From positions 1 through 25,527 of the forward strand of contig JAIRMT010000156.1 in assembly GCA_031258505.1 (NCBI GenBank): 25,527 bases of DNA, read 5' to 3'. The position numbers and the translations under genes were made by a program. Source of the DNA: Treponema sp. (GTDB taxonomy: Bacteria > Spirochaetota > Spirochaetia > Treponematales > Breznakiellaceae). The notes below the pieces were generated by a model. It saw nothing but the letters and a program-made list of their open reading frames with translations, was not told the origin of the DNA and did not search any database. Positions 15,131 to 24,267 of the stretch are shown in pieces. Position 1 is the first letter of the stretch. Each line of letters begins with the position of its first letter.

Positions 15131-16222
15131 ATGGATTTACAATGGTTTGCCGATCCTGAAGACGAGGGGCGTACTGAAGAGGCGACTGAAGAACGCATTC
15201 GCAAGGCGCGTGAGGAAGAGGGACGGGTAGCCAAGAGTCAGGAACTGATCTCGGCGCTGGTGTTGCTATTGCCCACCCTGGCGCTGTTGATTCTGGCGCC
15301 GTCCATGTTGCAAACCTGCGTGGAGATGTTGCGCTTCTACCTACTTCGGGCAGTGGAGCTTGATCCCACTAAAGACCGGATCATTCCGGCTACGGCGCTT
15401 TTTTACTTTGCGCGGCTGGCCTTGCCCCTTATCATTATAGGCATGATCGCAGGCATCTTCGCCAACCTCTTTCAGGTTGGCGTTTTGTTTACCACAAAAC
15501 CGCTCACGCCAAAGTTCGAGCGTATACTGCCAAAGTTCGGCAAATACTTCGGACGTATCTTTTCAACCGAAGGCATCTTTAATCTCTTAAAGTCCATTGT
15601 AAAGATGGCGATAATAGGGGGAGTTGCTTTTTTTGTTATTCGTTCTAAGATTGAGTTATTGGTAAATCTGCAAACCGCCAGTTTGTGGACCGGCATAAGT
15701 ACAGTGGCGTCGTTGGCGTTCAGAATGCTCCTTATATCAGCCCTGTTGCTGTTGGCGCTATCCATTCCTGATTATCTGTTTCAGCGCCATCAATACATGG
15801 AATCCCTTAAAATGACCAAACAGGAGGTCAAGGAAGAGCGGAAGCAGTATGAGGGCGACCCACTGGTTAAGAGCAGGCTTCGCGCCCGTATGCGAGAACT
15901 GCTGACCCAGAACATGGCGGTTAACGTACCAAAGGCCGATGTTGTGGTAACAAACCCGACCCACTTTGCGGTGGCGCTGGAGTATGAGCAGGCGCGGGGC
16001 GCTCCACAGGTTACGGCAAAAGGTGAGGATGAGATGGCTTTTCTGATACGCCGTCTGGCAAGGGATAGCGGTGTGCCTATTGTTGAAAACAAACCATTGG
16101 CGCGGGCGCTTTACGCCGAAACTAAAGTAGGCGATCTCGTGCCGGCGAAATACTGGCAGGTTGTTGCGGAGGTACTGGCGCGAGTGATGAAAATCAATGA
16201 AGATAGACGAAAACGTCCGTAG
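15131..16222 (+). CDS. flhB: Flagellar export switch protein FlhB
   Basis: FlhB sits in the export gate and, after self-cleavage, switches export from hook to filament substrates in response to FliK. Starting at the ATG at 15131 gives 363 aa. The N-terminus (LQWFADPEDEGRTEEATEER, then IRKAREEEGRVAKS) is the conserved beginning of the family, four membrane segments follow (about 40-60, 88-112, 150-170, 190-215), and the cleavage motif NPTH is at residues 275-278. No Shine-Dalgarno precedes the ATG. The frame stays open upstream through array 1, so a longer protein containing translated repeats is possible. An ancestral start at GTG 14799 is now out of frame by two bases. Confidence 0.93.
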   Translation: MDLQWFADPEDEGRTEEATEERIRKAREEEGRVAKSQELISALVLLLPTLALLILAPSMLQTCVEMLRFYLLRAVELDPTKDRIIPATALFYFARLALPLIIIGMIAGIFANLFQVGVLFTTKPLTPKFERILPKFGKYFGRIFSTEGIFNLLKSIVKMAIIGGVAFFVIRSKIELLVNLQTASLWTGISTVASLAFRMLLISALLLLALSIPDYLFQRHQYMESLKMTKQEVKEERKQYEGDPLVKSRLRARMRELLTQNMAVNVPKADVVVTNPTHFAVALEYEQARGAPQVTAKGEDEMAFLIRRLARDSGVPIVENKPLARALYAETKVGDLVPAKYWQVVAEVLARVMKINEDRRKRP

Positions 16223-16291
16223 GGGCGAAGACTACGAAACAACGGCGGCGCGTACTCGAGAACGTGTCGCCTAACGTATAGGATTAACAGT

Positions 16292-18412
16292 ATGGCTGAC
16301 TTAGCAAGAGCGGGTACCGGCGCCAGCTCTGATACAAAAGATTCTCCTCCATTCAAGCTATCCAACGATGTATTCATCGCCCTTGCGGTAGTTCTTGTTG
16401 TAATCATGATCGTGATTCCCTTGCCCACGGTTCTGCTTGATACCTTCATGGCGTTGAACCTCATGTTTTCACTGCTCATTCTGTTGACTGTGCTGTATAC
16501 GCACAAGGCAACTGACTTTAGTCTCTTTCCAACAATCCTGCTCGTGGTTACGGTGTTCGGACTAGCGCTGAACATCTGTTCCACGCGGCTCATTTTGTCA
16601 AAAGGTACGGCCTTTGATGGTAAAATGATACGCGCCTTCTCTACATTTGTTGTCGGAGCCGGCGGACTCGAAGGCATTGTCATTGGTTTCATCATTTTTA
16701 TTGTTATTATCGCGGTGCAGATGGTGGTCATAACCAAGGGCGCGACGCGGGTGTCAGAGGTCGCGGCGCGATTCGCCCTTGACGCCATGCCGGGTAAGCA
16801 GATGGCGATAGAGGCTGAATTCAACTCCGGCTCCATATCTCAGGAAGAGGCTCAGGCGCGGAAACAAGACCTTCAGCGCGAGGTTGATTTTTACGGGGCA
16901 ATGGACGGATCAAGCAAGTTCATCTCCGGCAATGTTAAAGTTGGCATCTTTATCACAGTGGTAAACCTTTTGGGGGGCATCATCGCTGGTATGGCGTTGC
17001 GTGGCGAATCGCTCACTCAGGTTGCAGGCACCTACTTTTCTTTAACCATTGGCGACGGGCTTTTGTCTCAGGTGCCGGCTCTGCTGGTGTCAGTTGCGAT
17101 GGGTATCGTTGTTACCCGTTCCGCTGCTCCGGGGGATTTGGGAAACACGGTTTCGGAGCAGTTTGCCCGGGATTCGCGGATTTACTGGATTTGCGCGGCG
17201 GTTTTGCTGGGCTTTGCCCTCTTGCCCGGGTTCCCCTGGTATGTGCTGATTCCCATGGCCATACTGATTGCCTTTTACGCCTATAGTATTCAGATGAGGC
17301 AGAAGAAGGCGGCGCAGTTCAACGAGATGATGAGCAAGACCGCAGGCTCCCGCAAGCCTCAGAGCGGCGATACCGGCGAGATGTCTCCTATTGTGCCGCT
17401 GGATCTCCTGTCTCTGGAACTTGGTTACGGGCTTATCCCCCTTGTTGATAAGGACAAGGGCGCGGAATTGCTGGAGCGCGTACAGGGCGTCAGAAAGCAA
17501 TCAGCACTGGAACTGGGGCTAGTGATCCCCAAAATCCGTATTATTGATAACATTCTTCTGGAACCATCAGGTTACTGCTTCAAGATTCGCGGCGTTGAAG
17601 TTGGACGTGGGAAGATACGCATGGGACACTATTTATGTATCAATCCGGGAAGCGTGCGGGAAGAAATCACTGGTGAAAAGACCCGCGATCCAGCCTTTAA
17701 CCTGCCCGCGCTCTGGGTTGGCGAGGACAAGCGCGATGAAGCTGAACGCGCAGGCTATACGGTGGTGGATTCCCCCTCGATTATCGCCACACACCTTACG
17801 GAAATCATCAAGCGCCACGCGGCGGAGATTCTTGACCGGCAGGAAACACAGGCTATACTTGAAACCTTGCGGAAGGAGTATCCGGCGGTTGTTGATGATA
17901 CGCAGAAGGTCTTGAATCTCGGTGAGATACAAAAAGTCTTGCAGAACTTGCTTAAAGAACAGGTTTCAATTCGGAATATGGTTGGCATCATGGAAGCCAT
18001 CGCGGATTTTGCGCCGGTTACGCGGGACACCCGTTTCCTCACTGAGAAGGCGCGGCAGGCGCTGGGACGCCAGCTCTGCGACCGCTACCTTGACGAAAAT
18101 CGCATCATGCATGTATTGACGATTGATCCGGCCTTGGAACAGAAGATTGTAGAAAGCAGGGTGGAAACCAAGAGCGGCGGCGTTATCGCAGCGCTGGACC
18201 CCGCGTCTCAGAAAGTGTGGATTAACGGAGTGGCGCGCGCGGTTACCGCGATGCAGGAACGCGGCTGGTTCCCGGTCATTCTCTGCTCCGAAGCGGCGCG
18301 TTACCTCGTCAAGTCATTGACCGAAAGAGAACTGCCGGATGTCGTGGTGCTTTCAGTGCCAGAACTGGTAACAGACATTAACCTTGAATCAGTTGGAGTC
18401 ATTAAACTCTAG
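16292..18412 (+). CDS. flhA: Flagellar export protein FlhA
   Basis: FlhA forms the nonameric ring of the export apparatus, coupling the proton gradient to export and docking substrate-chaperone complexes. The 706-aa protein has an N-terminal membrane half with about eight segments and the FHIPEP family signature at residues 153-175 (RVSEVAARFALDAMPGKQMA). The cytoplasmic half (about 365-706) contains SLELGYGLIPLVD and the C-terminal export domain. AGGA before the ATG, at about 10 bases, is a modest ribosome binding site. A 69-bp non-coding gap separates it from flhB. Confidence 0.97.
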   Translation: MADLARAGTGASSDTKDSPPFKLSNDVFIALAVVLVVIMIVIPLPTVLLDTFMALNLMFSLLILLTVLYTHKATDFSLFPTILLVVTVFGLALNICSTRLILSKGTAFDGKMIRAFSTFVVGAGGLEGIVIGFIIFIVIIAVQMVVITKGATRVSEVAARFALDAMPGKQMAIEAEFNSGSISQEEAQARKQDLQREVDFYGAMDGSSKFISGNVKVGIFITVVNLLGGIIAGMALRGESLTQVAGTYFSLTIGDGLLSQVPALLVSVAMGIVVTRSAAPGDLGNTVSEQFARDSRIYWICAAVLLGFALLPGFPWYVLIPMAILIAFYAYSIQMRQKKAAQFNEMMSKTAGSRKPQSGDTGEMSPIVPLDLLSLELGYGLIPLVDKDKGAELLERVQGVRKQSALELGLVIPKIRIIDNILLEPSGYCFKIRGVEVGRGKIRMGHYLCINPGSVREEITGEKTRDPAFNLPALWVGEDKRDEAERAGYTVVDSPSIIATHLTEIIKRHAAEILDRQETQAILETLRKEYPAVVDDTQKVLNLGEIQKVLQNLLKEQVSIRNMVGIMEAIADFAPVTRDTRFLTEKARQALGRQLCDRYLDENRIMHVLTIDPALEQKIVESRVETKSGGVIAALDPASQKVWINGVARAVTAMQERGWFPVILCSEAARYLVKSLTERELPDVVVLSVPELVTDINLESVGVIKL

Positions 18413-18422
18413 GAGAAAAGGT

Positions 18423-19709
18423 ATGGAATATTTTATTGAACAAGCTCTTACTTATACGGAATGTCTCAACAAGATTCGGCTCAAGTACGGCGAGAAGGGC
18501 GTTACCATACTTTCCCATAAGAATATCAGAATGGGGGGCGTCTTTGGTCTCTTTGCAAAAGACGGGGTTGAGATTACCGGCTATACCTCAAACAAGGTGA
18601 TAAAGGCTGGCGACTTTCAACATCAGGAGTCTGGCGTTCTGCCTGCGGCCATGCCAAAAGAAGAGAGCGGCAGAAATGCTCCTGATTTCGAGGAAGAGAA
18701 ACGTAAGCTGCTTGAGGCGGCTAATCGCGCCAATCCTAACGTAAGCCGTTCAGACCCTACGCTCCAGAAAATTCTGGTGGAGATGCAGGAACTGAAAGAT
18801 CGGCTCGGCGCGCCAGTGTCGATTTCCTCATCTGGTGAGGAGCATGAGAGTATCAGCCGTATCAGGGATATTCTTATGCACAATGATTTTTCGCCGAGCT
18901 ATGTCCAGCGGATACTTGAGCGTATCAAGAAAGAATTTCCTCTTAATAAGCTCAATGATTTTACGAGTGTGCAGGATACTGTGCTAGAATGGGTAGGGGA
19001 AAGCATCACGCTTTTTAAGGAAGCCGAATTCCATCGCCGTCCTCGCATCATGGTTCTGGTGGGACCGACTGGTGTGGGAAAAACCACAACCATAGCCAAA
19101 CTGGCTGCTGTGTTCAGAATCGGGACATCCGCCGCAGGCAGGCCGGTTTCCGTGCGTATGATCACCATTGACGCCTATCGCATCGGCGCGAAACAACAAC
19201 TTGAAAGCTTCGGTAATATTATGCAGATTCCGGTCTCGTTTGTGGATAACCACGAGGACCTGAGAAAAACCATAGCCTTGTATTCAGAAGAGGTGGAGCT
19301 GATTCTGGTCGATACTATAGGAAGAAGTCCGCGGGATTCGGTGAATTTGGGTAAGATGCGGCAGATACTGGACGCTTGCGGAACCGAGGCGGAAACATAT
19401 CTGACGGTAAGCGCGGCGGCAAAAGTCGGCGATCTCAAGGAGATTATGCGGCAGTTCGAGCCGTTTAGTTACCAGGCGGTGATTATCACTAAACTTGATG
19501 AAACCACGCGGGTAGGGAATGTGATTAGCTCACTCTCTGAACTGGGCAAATCAATATTTTATATCACCGATGGCCAGAATGTTCCCAAGAACATACAAAA
19601 AGCTACAGTGGTTCGTTTCCTTACCAATCTCGAGGGCTTTCAGGTCAATCGGGCGAAGATTGAGGAACGATTCCCCAATGATGAATCCGAACAACTATGG
19701 AGGAAATGA
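18423..19709 (+). CDS. flhF: Flagellar SRP-like GTPase FlhF
   Basis: FlhF is a signal-recognition-particle-type GTPase that sets where flagella are built, at the cell poles in spirochaetes. The 428-aa protein has the usual N-terminal B domain with a variable region (1-140), a helical N domain, and a G domain: Walker A VGPTGVGKTTT (213-223), DAYRIGAKQQLE, DTIGRSPRD (G3 region) and ITKLDET (G4 region). The ATG at 18423 is preceded by AGGAG directly after the flhA stop. An in-frame ATG at 18384 lies inside flhA and adds residues unlike the family. The flhF stop overlaps the flhG start. Confidence 0.97.
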   Translation: MEYFIEQALTYTECLNKIRLKYGEKGVTILSHKNIRMGGVFGLFAKDGVEITGYTSNKVIKAGDFQHQESGVLPAAMPKEESGRNAPDFEEEKRKLLEAANRANPNVSRSDPTLQKILVEMQELKDRLGAPVSISSSGEEHESISRIRDILMHNDFSPSYVQRILERIKKEFPLNKLNDFTSVQDTVLEWVGESITLFKEAEFHRRPRIMVLVGPTGVGKTTTIAKLAAVFRIGTSAAGRPVSVRMITIDAYRIGAKQQLESFGNIMQIPVSFVDNHEDLRKTIALYSEEVELILVDTIGRSPRDSVNLGKMRQILDACGTEAETYLTVSAAAKVGDLKEIMRQFEPFSYQAVIITKLDETTRVGNVISSLSELGKSIFYITDGQNVPKNIQKATVVRFLTNLEGFQVNRAKIEERFPNDESEQLWRK

Positions 19710-19711
19710 TG
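19699..19711 (+). promoter_or_regulatory. Shine-Dalgarno deciding the flhG start
   Basis: Three in-frame ATGs (19697, 19706, 19709) compete. GGAGG at 19699-19703 overlaps the first, leaves only 2 bases to the second and 5 to the third. The third, in the TGATG overlap with the flhF stop, is therefore preferred. Confidence 0.6.
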
Positions 19712-20602
19712 GGCGACCAGGCTGAAGAATTACGAAAACTTATGAGTGAAAGTAGCGCTCAGGAAACACAGCATTTGATAACACCAGTTGATACGCAGAC
19801 CAAAAAGACCCGTATTATCACGGTTACCAGTGGAAAAGGTGGGGTGGGGAAAACTAATATGTCTGTTAACATGGCTATCGCCTATGCCCGCATGGGGAAA
19901 AAGGTCGTGGTTATGGACGCAGACCTGGGACTTGCCAACGTTAATGTTATGTTGAATATCATTCCCCGTTTTACCCTGTTTCATGTGATGCGTAGACAAA
20001 AGAGCATGAAAGAGATCATGGAAAAGACCGAGTACGGTATTTCTATTGTGGCTGGCGCGAGTGGACTTGCAAAGATCGCTAACTTGAATGAAGAGGAACG
20101 GCAGAATTTTATCCATGAACTTGAGTCCTTAACCGACGCGGATGTTATCATCATTGATACGAGCGCGGGGGTGAACAGCAATGTTATTGATTTCGTTGCT
20201 GCCGCTGAGGACGCGGTGATCATCACAACACCTGAGCCAACGGCTATCACTGATGCTTACGGGCTTATAAAAATTATCGCCACTGAATACGAAAGTCTCA
20301 GCATAGGACTCAAGCTCGTGGTGAACCGCGTCAAGAGTGCGGCTGAGGCCAAGAAGGTTGCTGACCGTATGACCAATATCGCCGGACAGTTCCTTAATCT
20401 CAAGGTGGATTATTTAGGTTATATATATGATGATCCGGTGGTATCTCAGGGTGTGCTGCGGCAGAAACCGTTTCTGGTTATTGATCCGCGCGCGCGCGCC
20501 TCGTTCTGTGTTGAACATATTGTGGACCGTCTGGAAAAGACTGAGGTGCGGGACACTGGCGGTTTCACTGCAATGATTCGGCGCTTGTTTGGTCGCGCCT
20601 AA
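19709..20602 (+). CDS. flhG: Flagellar number regulator FlhG (MinD/ParA-like ATPase)
   Basis: FlhG (FleN, YlxH) is a MinD-type ATPase that works with FlhF to control flagellar number and placement. From the ATG at 19709 the 297-aa protein starts with the DQAEELR motif (3-9) that stimulates the FlhF GTPase. The deviant Walker A KGGVGKT (43-49), VVMDADLGLANVNVML and IIDTSAGVNSNVIDF complete the ATPase. A basic C-terminal tail (FTAMIRRLFGRA) could be the amphipathic membrane-binding helix. It overlaps flhF by one base. There is an unusual CGCGCGCGCG run near 20490 encoding DPRARA. Confidence 0.96.
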   Translation: MGDQAEELRKLMSESSAQETQHLITPVDTQTKKTRIITVTSGKGGVGKTNMSVNMAIAYARMGKKVVVMDADLGLANVNVMLNIIPRFTLFHVMRRQKSMKEIMEKTEYGISIVAGASGLAKIANLNEEERQNFIHELESLTDADVIIIDTSAGVNSNVIDFVAAAEDAVIITTPEPTAITDAYGLIKIIATEYESLSIGLKLVVNRVKSAAEAKKVADRMTNIAGQFLNLKVDYLGYIYDDPVVSQGVLRQKPFLVIDPRARASFCVEHIVDRLEKTEVRDTGGFTAMIRRLFGRA

Positions 20603-20621
20603 TAATAGAGGAGTGTGATCC

Positions 20622-21197
20622 ATGCCTTTTAACATTAAAGCAAGCGGCGTTACCGCTATTGGCGCGTTTATCCTTTCGTTTCTTATAGGGTTCCTAAGCG
20701 GCGGCAATATCCTCATGGTACTCTTGCGCGCGGGTATTCTGGGGGCGGGTTTCTTCGTTCTGGTAACGTGCGCTCAGTTTCTTCTCCATCAGTTTCTGCC
20801 GGAACTGACTATGGACGAAGCCGCTGCGCACACGGACGCGGCGCCCGGCTCAATGCTTGACATATCCGTAGATGATACCAGCAGCAGCAACGACGATGAC
20901 CTCGCGGCGCTACTCGCAAGCGCGGGTGTGGATACTGGGAAAAGCAACGGCGCTGATGGCAAAACTACAGGTAAGCCTGCTCTGGATCAAGGTACGGCGC
21001 TTAGGTATAATGATAACCTAGCGAGTAAAGATCACTCCGACAGCTTGTCTGATTTGGCTGTTTTGGATGATAAACAAGATAGAAAGCTGGAACCCGATCT
21101 TCCGGCTTTTAACCAGAAGTATGGCGAGGTCAATCCGGCGGGCAATTACACTCCCAAAGACCTAGCATCTGCCATAACTACTATGTTAAAACAATAG
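20622..21197 (+). CDS. Two-TM membrane protein of unknown function, between flhG and fliA
   Basis: I do not recognise a named family. The 191-aa protein has two membrane segments close to the N-terminus (about residues 10-28 and 33-55), then an acidic, Asp/Ser/Ala-rich cytoplasmic region (about 63-165, including SSSNDDDLAALLAS), ending in a short, better-ordered tail (NPAGNYTPKDLASAITTML). The acidic composition suggests a disordered tether. It is 19 bp after flhG with GAGGAG-like sequence before the ATG, and 10 bp before fliA, so it is surely co-transcribed. A role in motility or in sigma control is plausible from context only. Confidence 0.88.
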   Translation: MPFNIKASGVTAIGAFILSFLIGFLSGGNILMVLLRAGILGAGFFVLVTCAQFLLHQFLPELTMDEAAAHTDAAPGSMLDISVDDTSSSNDDDLAALLASAGVDTGKSNGADGKTTGKPALDQGTALRYNDNLASKDHSDSLSDLAVLDDKQDRKLEPDLPAFNQKYGEVNPAGNYTPKDLASAITTMLKQ

Positions 21198-21207
21198 AAA
21201 ACAACAA

Positions 21208-21972
21208 ATGACAGAAGAAGAACGCTGGCTGGAGTATAGCCAGACCCAAAACCCCCAAATACGGGAAGATTTTATAAAACAGTACGCTCCTCTGGTAAAA
21301 TATGTAGCTGGTAAAGTCGCTGTTGGTATGCCTCATACAGTTGAGTTCGATGACCTTGTTGGTTACGGCAACTTCGGGCTTCTTGATGCCATTGCCAAGT
21401 TTGACCCCCACAAGGGGGTCAAATTCAAAACCTATGCCGTAACCCGTATCCGCGGCGCAATCTTTGATGAACTGCGTTCCATTGACTGGGTTCCACGCTC
21501 GGTGCGCCAGAAGATGCGGGAGATTGAGGAAGCAGTTGGGGCTCTTGAAGCCCAGCTTGGCCGAGCCGCTTCGGATAAGGAAATCGCGGCGTCGCTGAAC
21601 ATGAGCGAGGCTGATTACCTCAAAACCGTGATGAAGTTTTCCAGTACCTCCATACTTTCGCTCAATGATGTGTGGTTTTCCAAAGATGAAAATGATAAGG
21701 TTTCCATTGTCGATAGCATTGAGGCGCCGGCAAGCCTTAACCCCGATGTTATTGTAGAAAAAGAGGAAATCAGGCGCGTCATTGTCGAGCAGATCAACGA
21801 ACTCCCTGAGAAGGAAAAAAAGATTCTTGTCCTGTATTACTATGAGGACCTGACCCTGAAAGAGATTGGTCAGGTACTGGATGTTACCGAGTCGCGGGTG
21901 TCCCAACTTCATACCAAGGCGATTATGCGGCTCAGGTCAAAACTTACGAATATTCGTAAAGGGATTATGTGA
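21208..21972 (+). CDS. fliA: Flagellar RNA polymerase sigma factor (FliA/WhiG/SigD family)
   Basis: This sigma-28 class factor directs RNA polymerase to late flagellar promoters. The 254-aa protein has region 2 at about residues 22-95 (FDDLVGYGNFGLLDAIAKFD, then KFKTYAVTRIRGAIFDELRS), the IDWVPRSVRQKMREIE stretch typical of WhiG/SigD, region 3 (about 115-160) and a region 4 helix-turn-helix (about 195-248; KKILVLYYYEDLTLKEIGQV, then TESRVSQLHTKAI). Only a weak ribosome binding site is visible. Its stop overlaps the next start by one base. If the promoter candidate at 3527 is real, the factor would feed back on its own operon. No FlgM-like anti-sigma is visible here. Confidence 0.96.
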   Translation: MTEEERWLEYSQTQNPQIREDFIKQYAPLVKYVAGKVAVGMPHTVEFDDLVGYGNFGLLDAIAKFDPHKGVKFKTYAVTRIRGAIFDELRSIDWVPRSVRQKMREIEEAVGALEAQLGRAASDKEIAASLNMSEADYLKTVMKFSSTSILSLNDVWFSKDENDKVSIVDSIEAPASLNPDVIVEKEEIRRVIVEQINELPEKEKKILVLYYYEDLTLKEIGQVLDVTESRVSQLHTKAIMRLRSKLTNIRKGIM

Positions 21973-23939
21973 TGATAAAATTTCCTGAACTCCAGAAAAT
22001 AATGAAGCGGCAGCTTGAGGCTGATCGGATGATACACACGGTTGAAGCATCAGGCACTACACTTGATGAGGCGCTGAACGAGGTTGCTACCCTGCTTAAC
22101 CTGTCGGTGAGTCATCTCGAATATGAAATCGTTGAGCGGGGATTTCCCGGGTTTCTGGGAGCTGCTAAGAAACAATGGAAGATTCGCGCCTATAGGCGGC
22201 TTACCGCCGAAAAACAGACAACAGTGCAGGTAGATCATCTGACGGAAACAGTTACGGCGCAGGTAGTGGAGAAGGATGGCGAATTCTTCATACATCTCTT
22301 TGAAGATGGGGTAAACCTTAAGGTTACACCGCCGTCCAACGCCGGAAGACCGGTTAGCCTTGATTATATCAGGCAAGTCCTTAAAACGCGCAATATTTCC
22401 GATATTTTTGAGGATACTCTGGCGCTTACGGTTCAGGAAGCCCAAGGCGTTTATGTGCAGGTCGGCAAGTTCGAGCGTAAAATGACGAATGACAGCATGA
22501 TACAGGTAACAGTCGCGGATCAGGACATGAAGGCGTTCATTAACGTGATTCCTCCAGGTCCAGGAGGCTGCGATCCTTCGGCTAGTACCATTATGACTGT
22601 ACTCAAGGCCAACCGGGTGGTTTTTGGTTTTGACGAAAACGCTATCAGTGACTTTGTGGATCGACCTGTCTACAAAATACCGGTTCTCGTGGCTGAAGGA
22701 CGCAAACCGGTAAATGGCCGCGACGCTTATATCCAGTACAACTTCGAGGTTGATACTAGTAAGGTACAGATCGAAGAAAAAAGCGACGGCTCAGTTGACT
22801 TCAAAGACAAAGGCATGGTGCAAAACGTAGTGAAGGACCAGCCTCTGGCAAAGAAAATTCCCGCTGAACAGGGAGTTGACGGAAAAACCGTGCTGGGCGT
22901 ATATCTTCCCGCGAGCAATGGCAAGGATACTGAAATACAGCTTGGAGCCAATGTACATCTGGATACAGATCGCGAGACCATCCTTGCTGACATCAATGGT
23001 CAGGTTATGCTAGTAAACGGTAAGATCAGCGTTGAGCCGGTTCTGACTATTCAGGGAAACGTAGACATCAAAACCGGGAACATCATCTTCTTAGGTACTG
23101 TCATCATTAACGGTAGTGTGGAAGACGGGTTCATCGTGAAGGCTGAAGGTAATATAGAAGTCAAAGGTACGATTGGAAAGGCCGAGGTCGAGGCGGAAGG
23201 GGATATCAAGGCATACAAGGGCATAACAGGCCGGAATGGCGGGATGATAAAGGCCGGTAAAAGCGTCTACGCAAGTTTTGTTGAGAACGCGACAGTTGAT
23301 GCGGGAGATTCGGTGATTGTTTCGGACGGGATCATCAATTCTCAGGTGGTCGCGTATCGACGTATTCTCTGCCAAGGTAAACGCGCCCACATCGTGGGAG
23401 GACATCTCAAAGCCACTGAGGAAATCAGCGCTAAGGTGATTGGGAGCGCTGTCAGCGGCACAGAAACCATCTGTGAGGCTGGCTTTGATCCCAAACTCAA
23501 GGCAGAGCTTGATGTACTTCTTGAGAAAAAAAAAGCATTAGATCAAGCGCTTAATGAGATCAAACTTAACCTTGAAACACTGGCAAAGCTCAAAAAACTA
23601 ATGGACGAGCTTCCTGAAGACAAAAACGCCGCTATGATAGACCTGCTCACCCAGCGAAAACTGCTCACTGATGAGAGTAAGCTACTTACCGACGCGATTA
23701 TGCAAAAGCAGGAGGAGATGAACGAAGCCGCTGGTCAAGCGCGAATCTCCGCATCAGAACGGATTCTGCCAGGAGCGAAGATCATACTGCGGGACAGAGT
23801 GGAAAAAATCCAAACCGAATATAAAAAAGTTAGTTTTGTTCTTGAGAATGATATTATTCGTCCTCAGCGTTACGAAGAGAACAAGGAGGCTATGGCTGAA
23901 GCTGAAGCAGCCGGTCTGAGAGTAGGATCAGGAGAATAA
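21972..23939 (+). CDS. FapA/DUF342 polymer-forming protein with Jag-N-like domain
   Basis: This 655-aa protein belongs to the FapA (DUF342) family. Residues about 15-65 form a Jag/KhpB N-terminal-like module (VEASGTTLDEALNEVATLLN, then GFPGFLGAAKKQWKIRAYRR). The middle holds the FapA core, then a right-handed beta-helix pattern of short Gly/Val/Ile repeats (about 330-500; VLTIQGNVDIKTGNIIFLGT, VIINGSVEDGFIVKAEGNIE). A coiled coil (about 510-590) and a basic/acidic tail close it. The family is widespread next to flagellar genes in spirochaetes and Vibrio, but its biochemical role is unsettled. AAAGGG at 21958-21963 is the ribosome binding site; the ATG overlaps the fliA stop. A GTG three bases earlier is the alternative start. 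Confidence 0.92.
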   Translation: MIKFPELQKIMKRQLEADRMIHTVEASGTTLDEALNEVATLLNLSVSHLEYEIVERGFPGFLGAAKKQWKIRAYRRLTAEKQTTVQVDHLTETVTAQVVEKDGEFFIHLFEDGVNLKVTPPSNAGRPVSLDYIRQVLKTRNISDIFEDTLALTVQEAQGVYVQVGKFERKMTNDSMIQVTVADQDMKAFINVIPPGPGGCDPSASTIMTVLKANRVVFGFDENAISDFVDRPVYKIPVLVAEGRKPVNGRDAYIQYNFEVDTSKVQIEEKSDGSVDFKDKGMVQNVVKDQPLAKKIPAEQGVDGKTVLGVYLPASNGKDTEIQLGANVHLDTDRETILADINGQVMLVNGKISVEPVLTIQGNVDIKTGNIIFLGTVIINGSVEDGFIVKAEGNIEVKGTIGKAEVEAEGDIKAYKGITGRNGGMIKAGKSVYASFVENATVDAGDSVIVSDGIINSQVVAYRRILCQGKRAHIVGGHLKATEEISAKVIGSAVSGTETICEAGFDPKLKAELDVLLEKKKALDQALNEIKLNLETLAKLKKLMDELPEDKNAAMIDLLTQRKLLTDESKLLTDAIMQKQEEMNEAAGQARISASERILPGAKIILRDRVEKIQTEYKKVSFVLENDIIRPQRYEENKEAMAEAEAAGLRVGSGE

Positions 23940-23940
23940 C

Positions 23941-24267
23941 GTGGCTATACAACCGATTGATCTGCAAACCCTATTTACCCAGCTTGACAAGGTAGGTAAG
24001 GAACAGGCGACACAAAAGGAGGGGGCGGCGATCCAGCAGGCCCTGCAGGGCGCTCAAGCCCAGAAAAAAGCCGAGGAACAGATCCAATCGGTAAACGAGG
24101 CTCAGAACATGGGCGAAGGCGCTGAACGAGTCAAAGACCGAAACACCCGCAAGCGCCAGAGCGACTCTGGCAAGCGCGGCCATGCCGAAACCTCAGACGA
24201 AGAAGAGCCGGATGCCGAGGTGATCCGCGATCCCACGCTGGGAACCCATATTGATGTGAGCGGCTGA
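23941..24267 (+). CDS. Small charged protein of unknown function
   Basis: The 108-aa protein is almost all helical and highly charged, with no membrane segment or signal peptide. The N-terminal part (IQPIDLQTLFTQLDKVGKEQ) is followed by a Gln/Ala/Glu-rich stretch (about 22-60), a Lys/Arg-rich stretch (about 62-80), and a conserved-looking end (VIRDPTLGTHIDVSG). The GTG start has GGAGAA a few bases upstream and lies one base after the fapA-like stop; its own stop overlaps the next ATG. Position in the operon suggests a cytoplasmic adaptor in motility. I do not recognise a named family. Confidence 0.85.
   Translation: MAIQPIDLQTLFTQLDKVGKEQATQKEGAAIQQALQGAQAQKKAEEQIQSVNEAQNMGEGAERVKDRNTRKRQSDSGKRGHAETSDEEEPDAEVIRDPTLGTHIDVSG

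Noticed and set aside
18384..18422. Longer FlhF starting at ATG 18384
   Set aside because: That ATG lies inside flhA, has no Shine-Dalgarno, and the added residues do not fit the family start.
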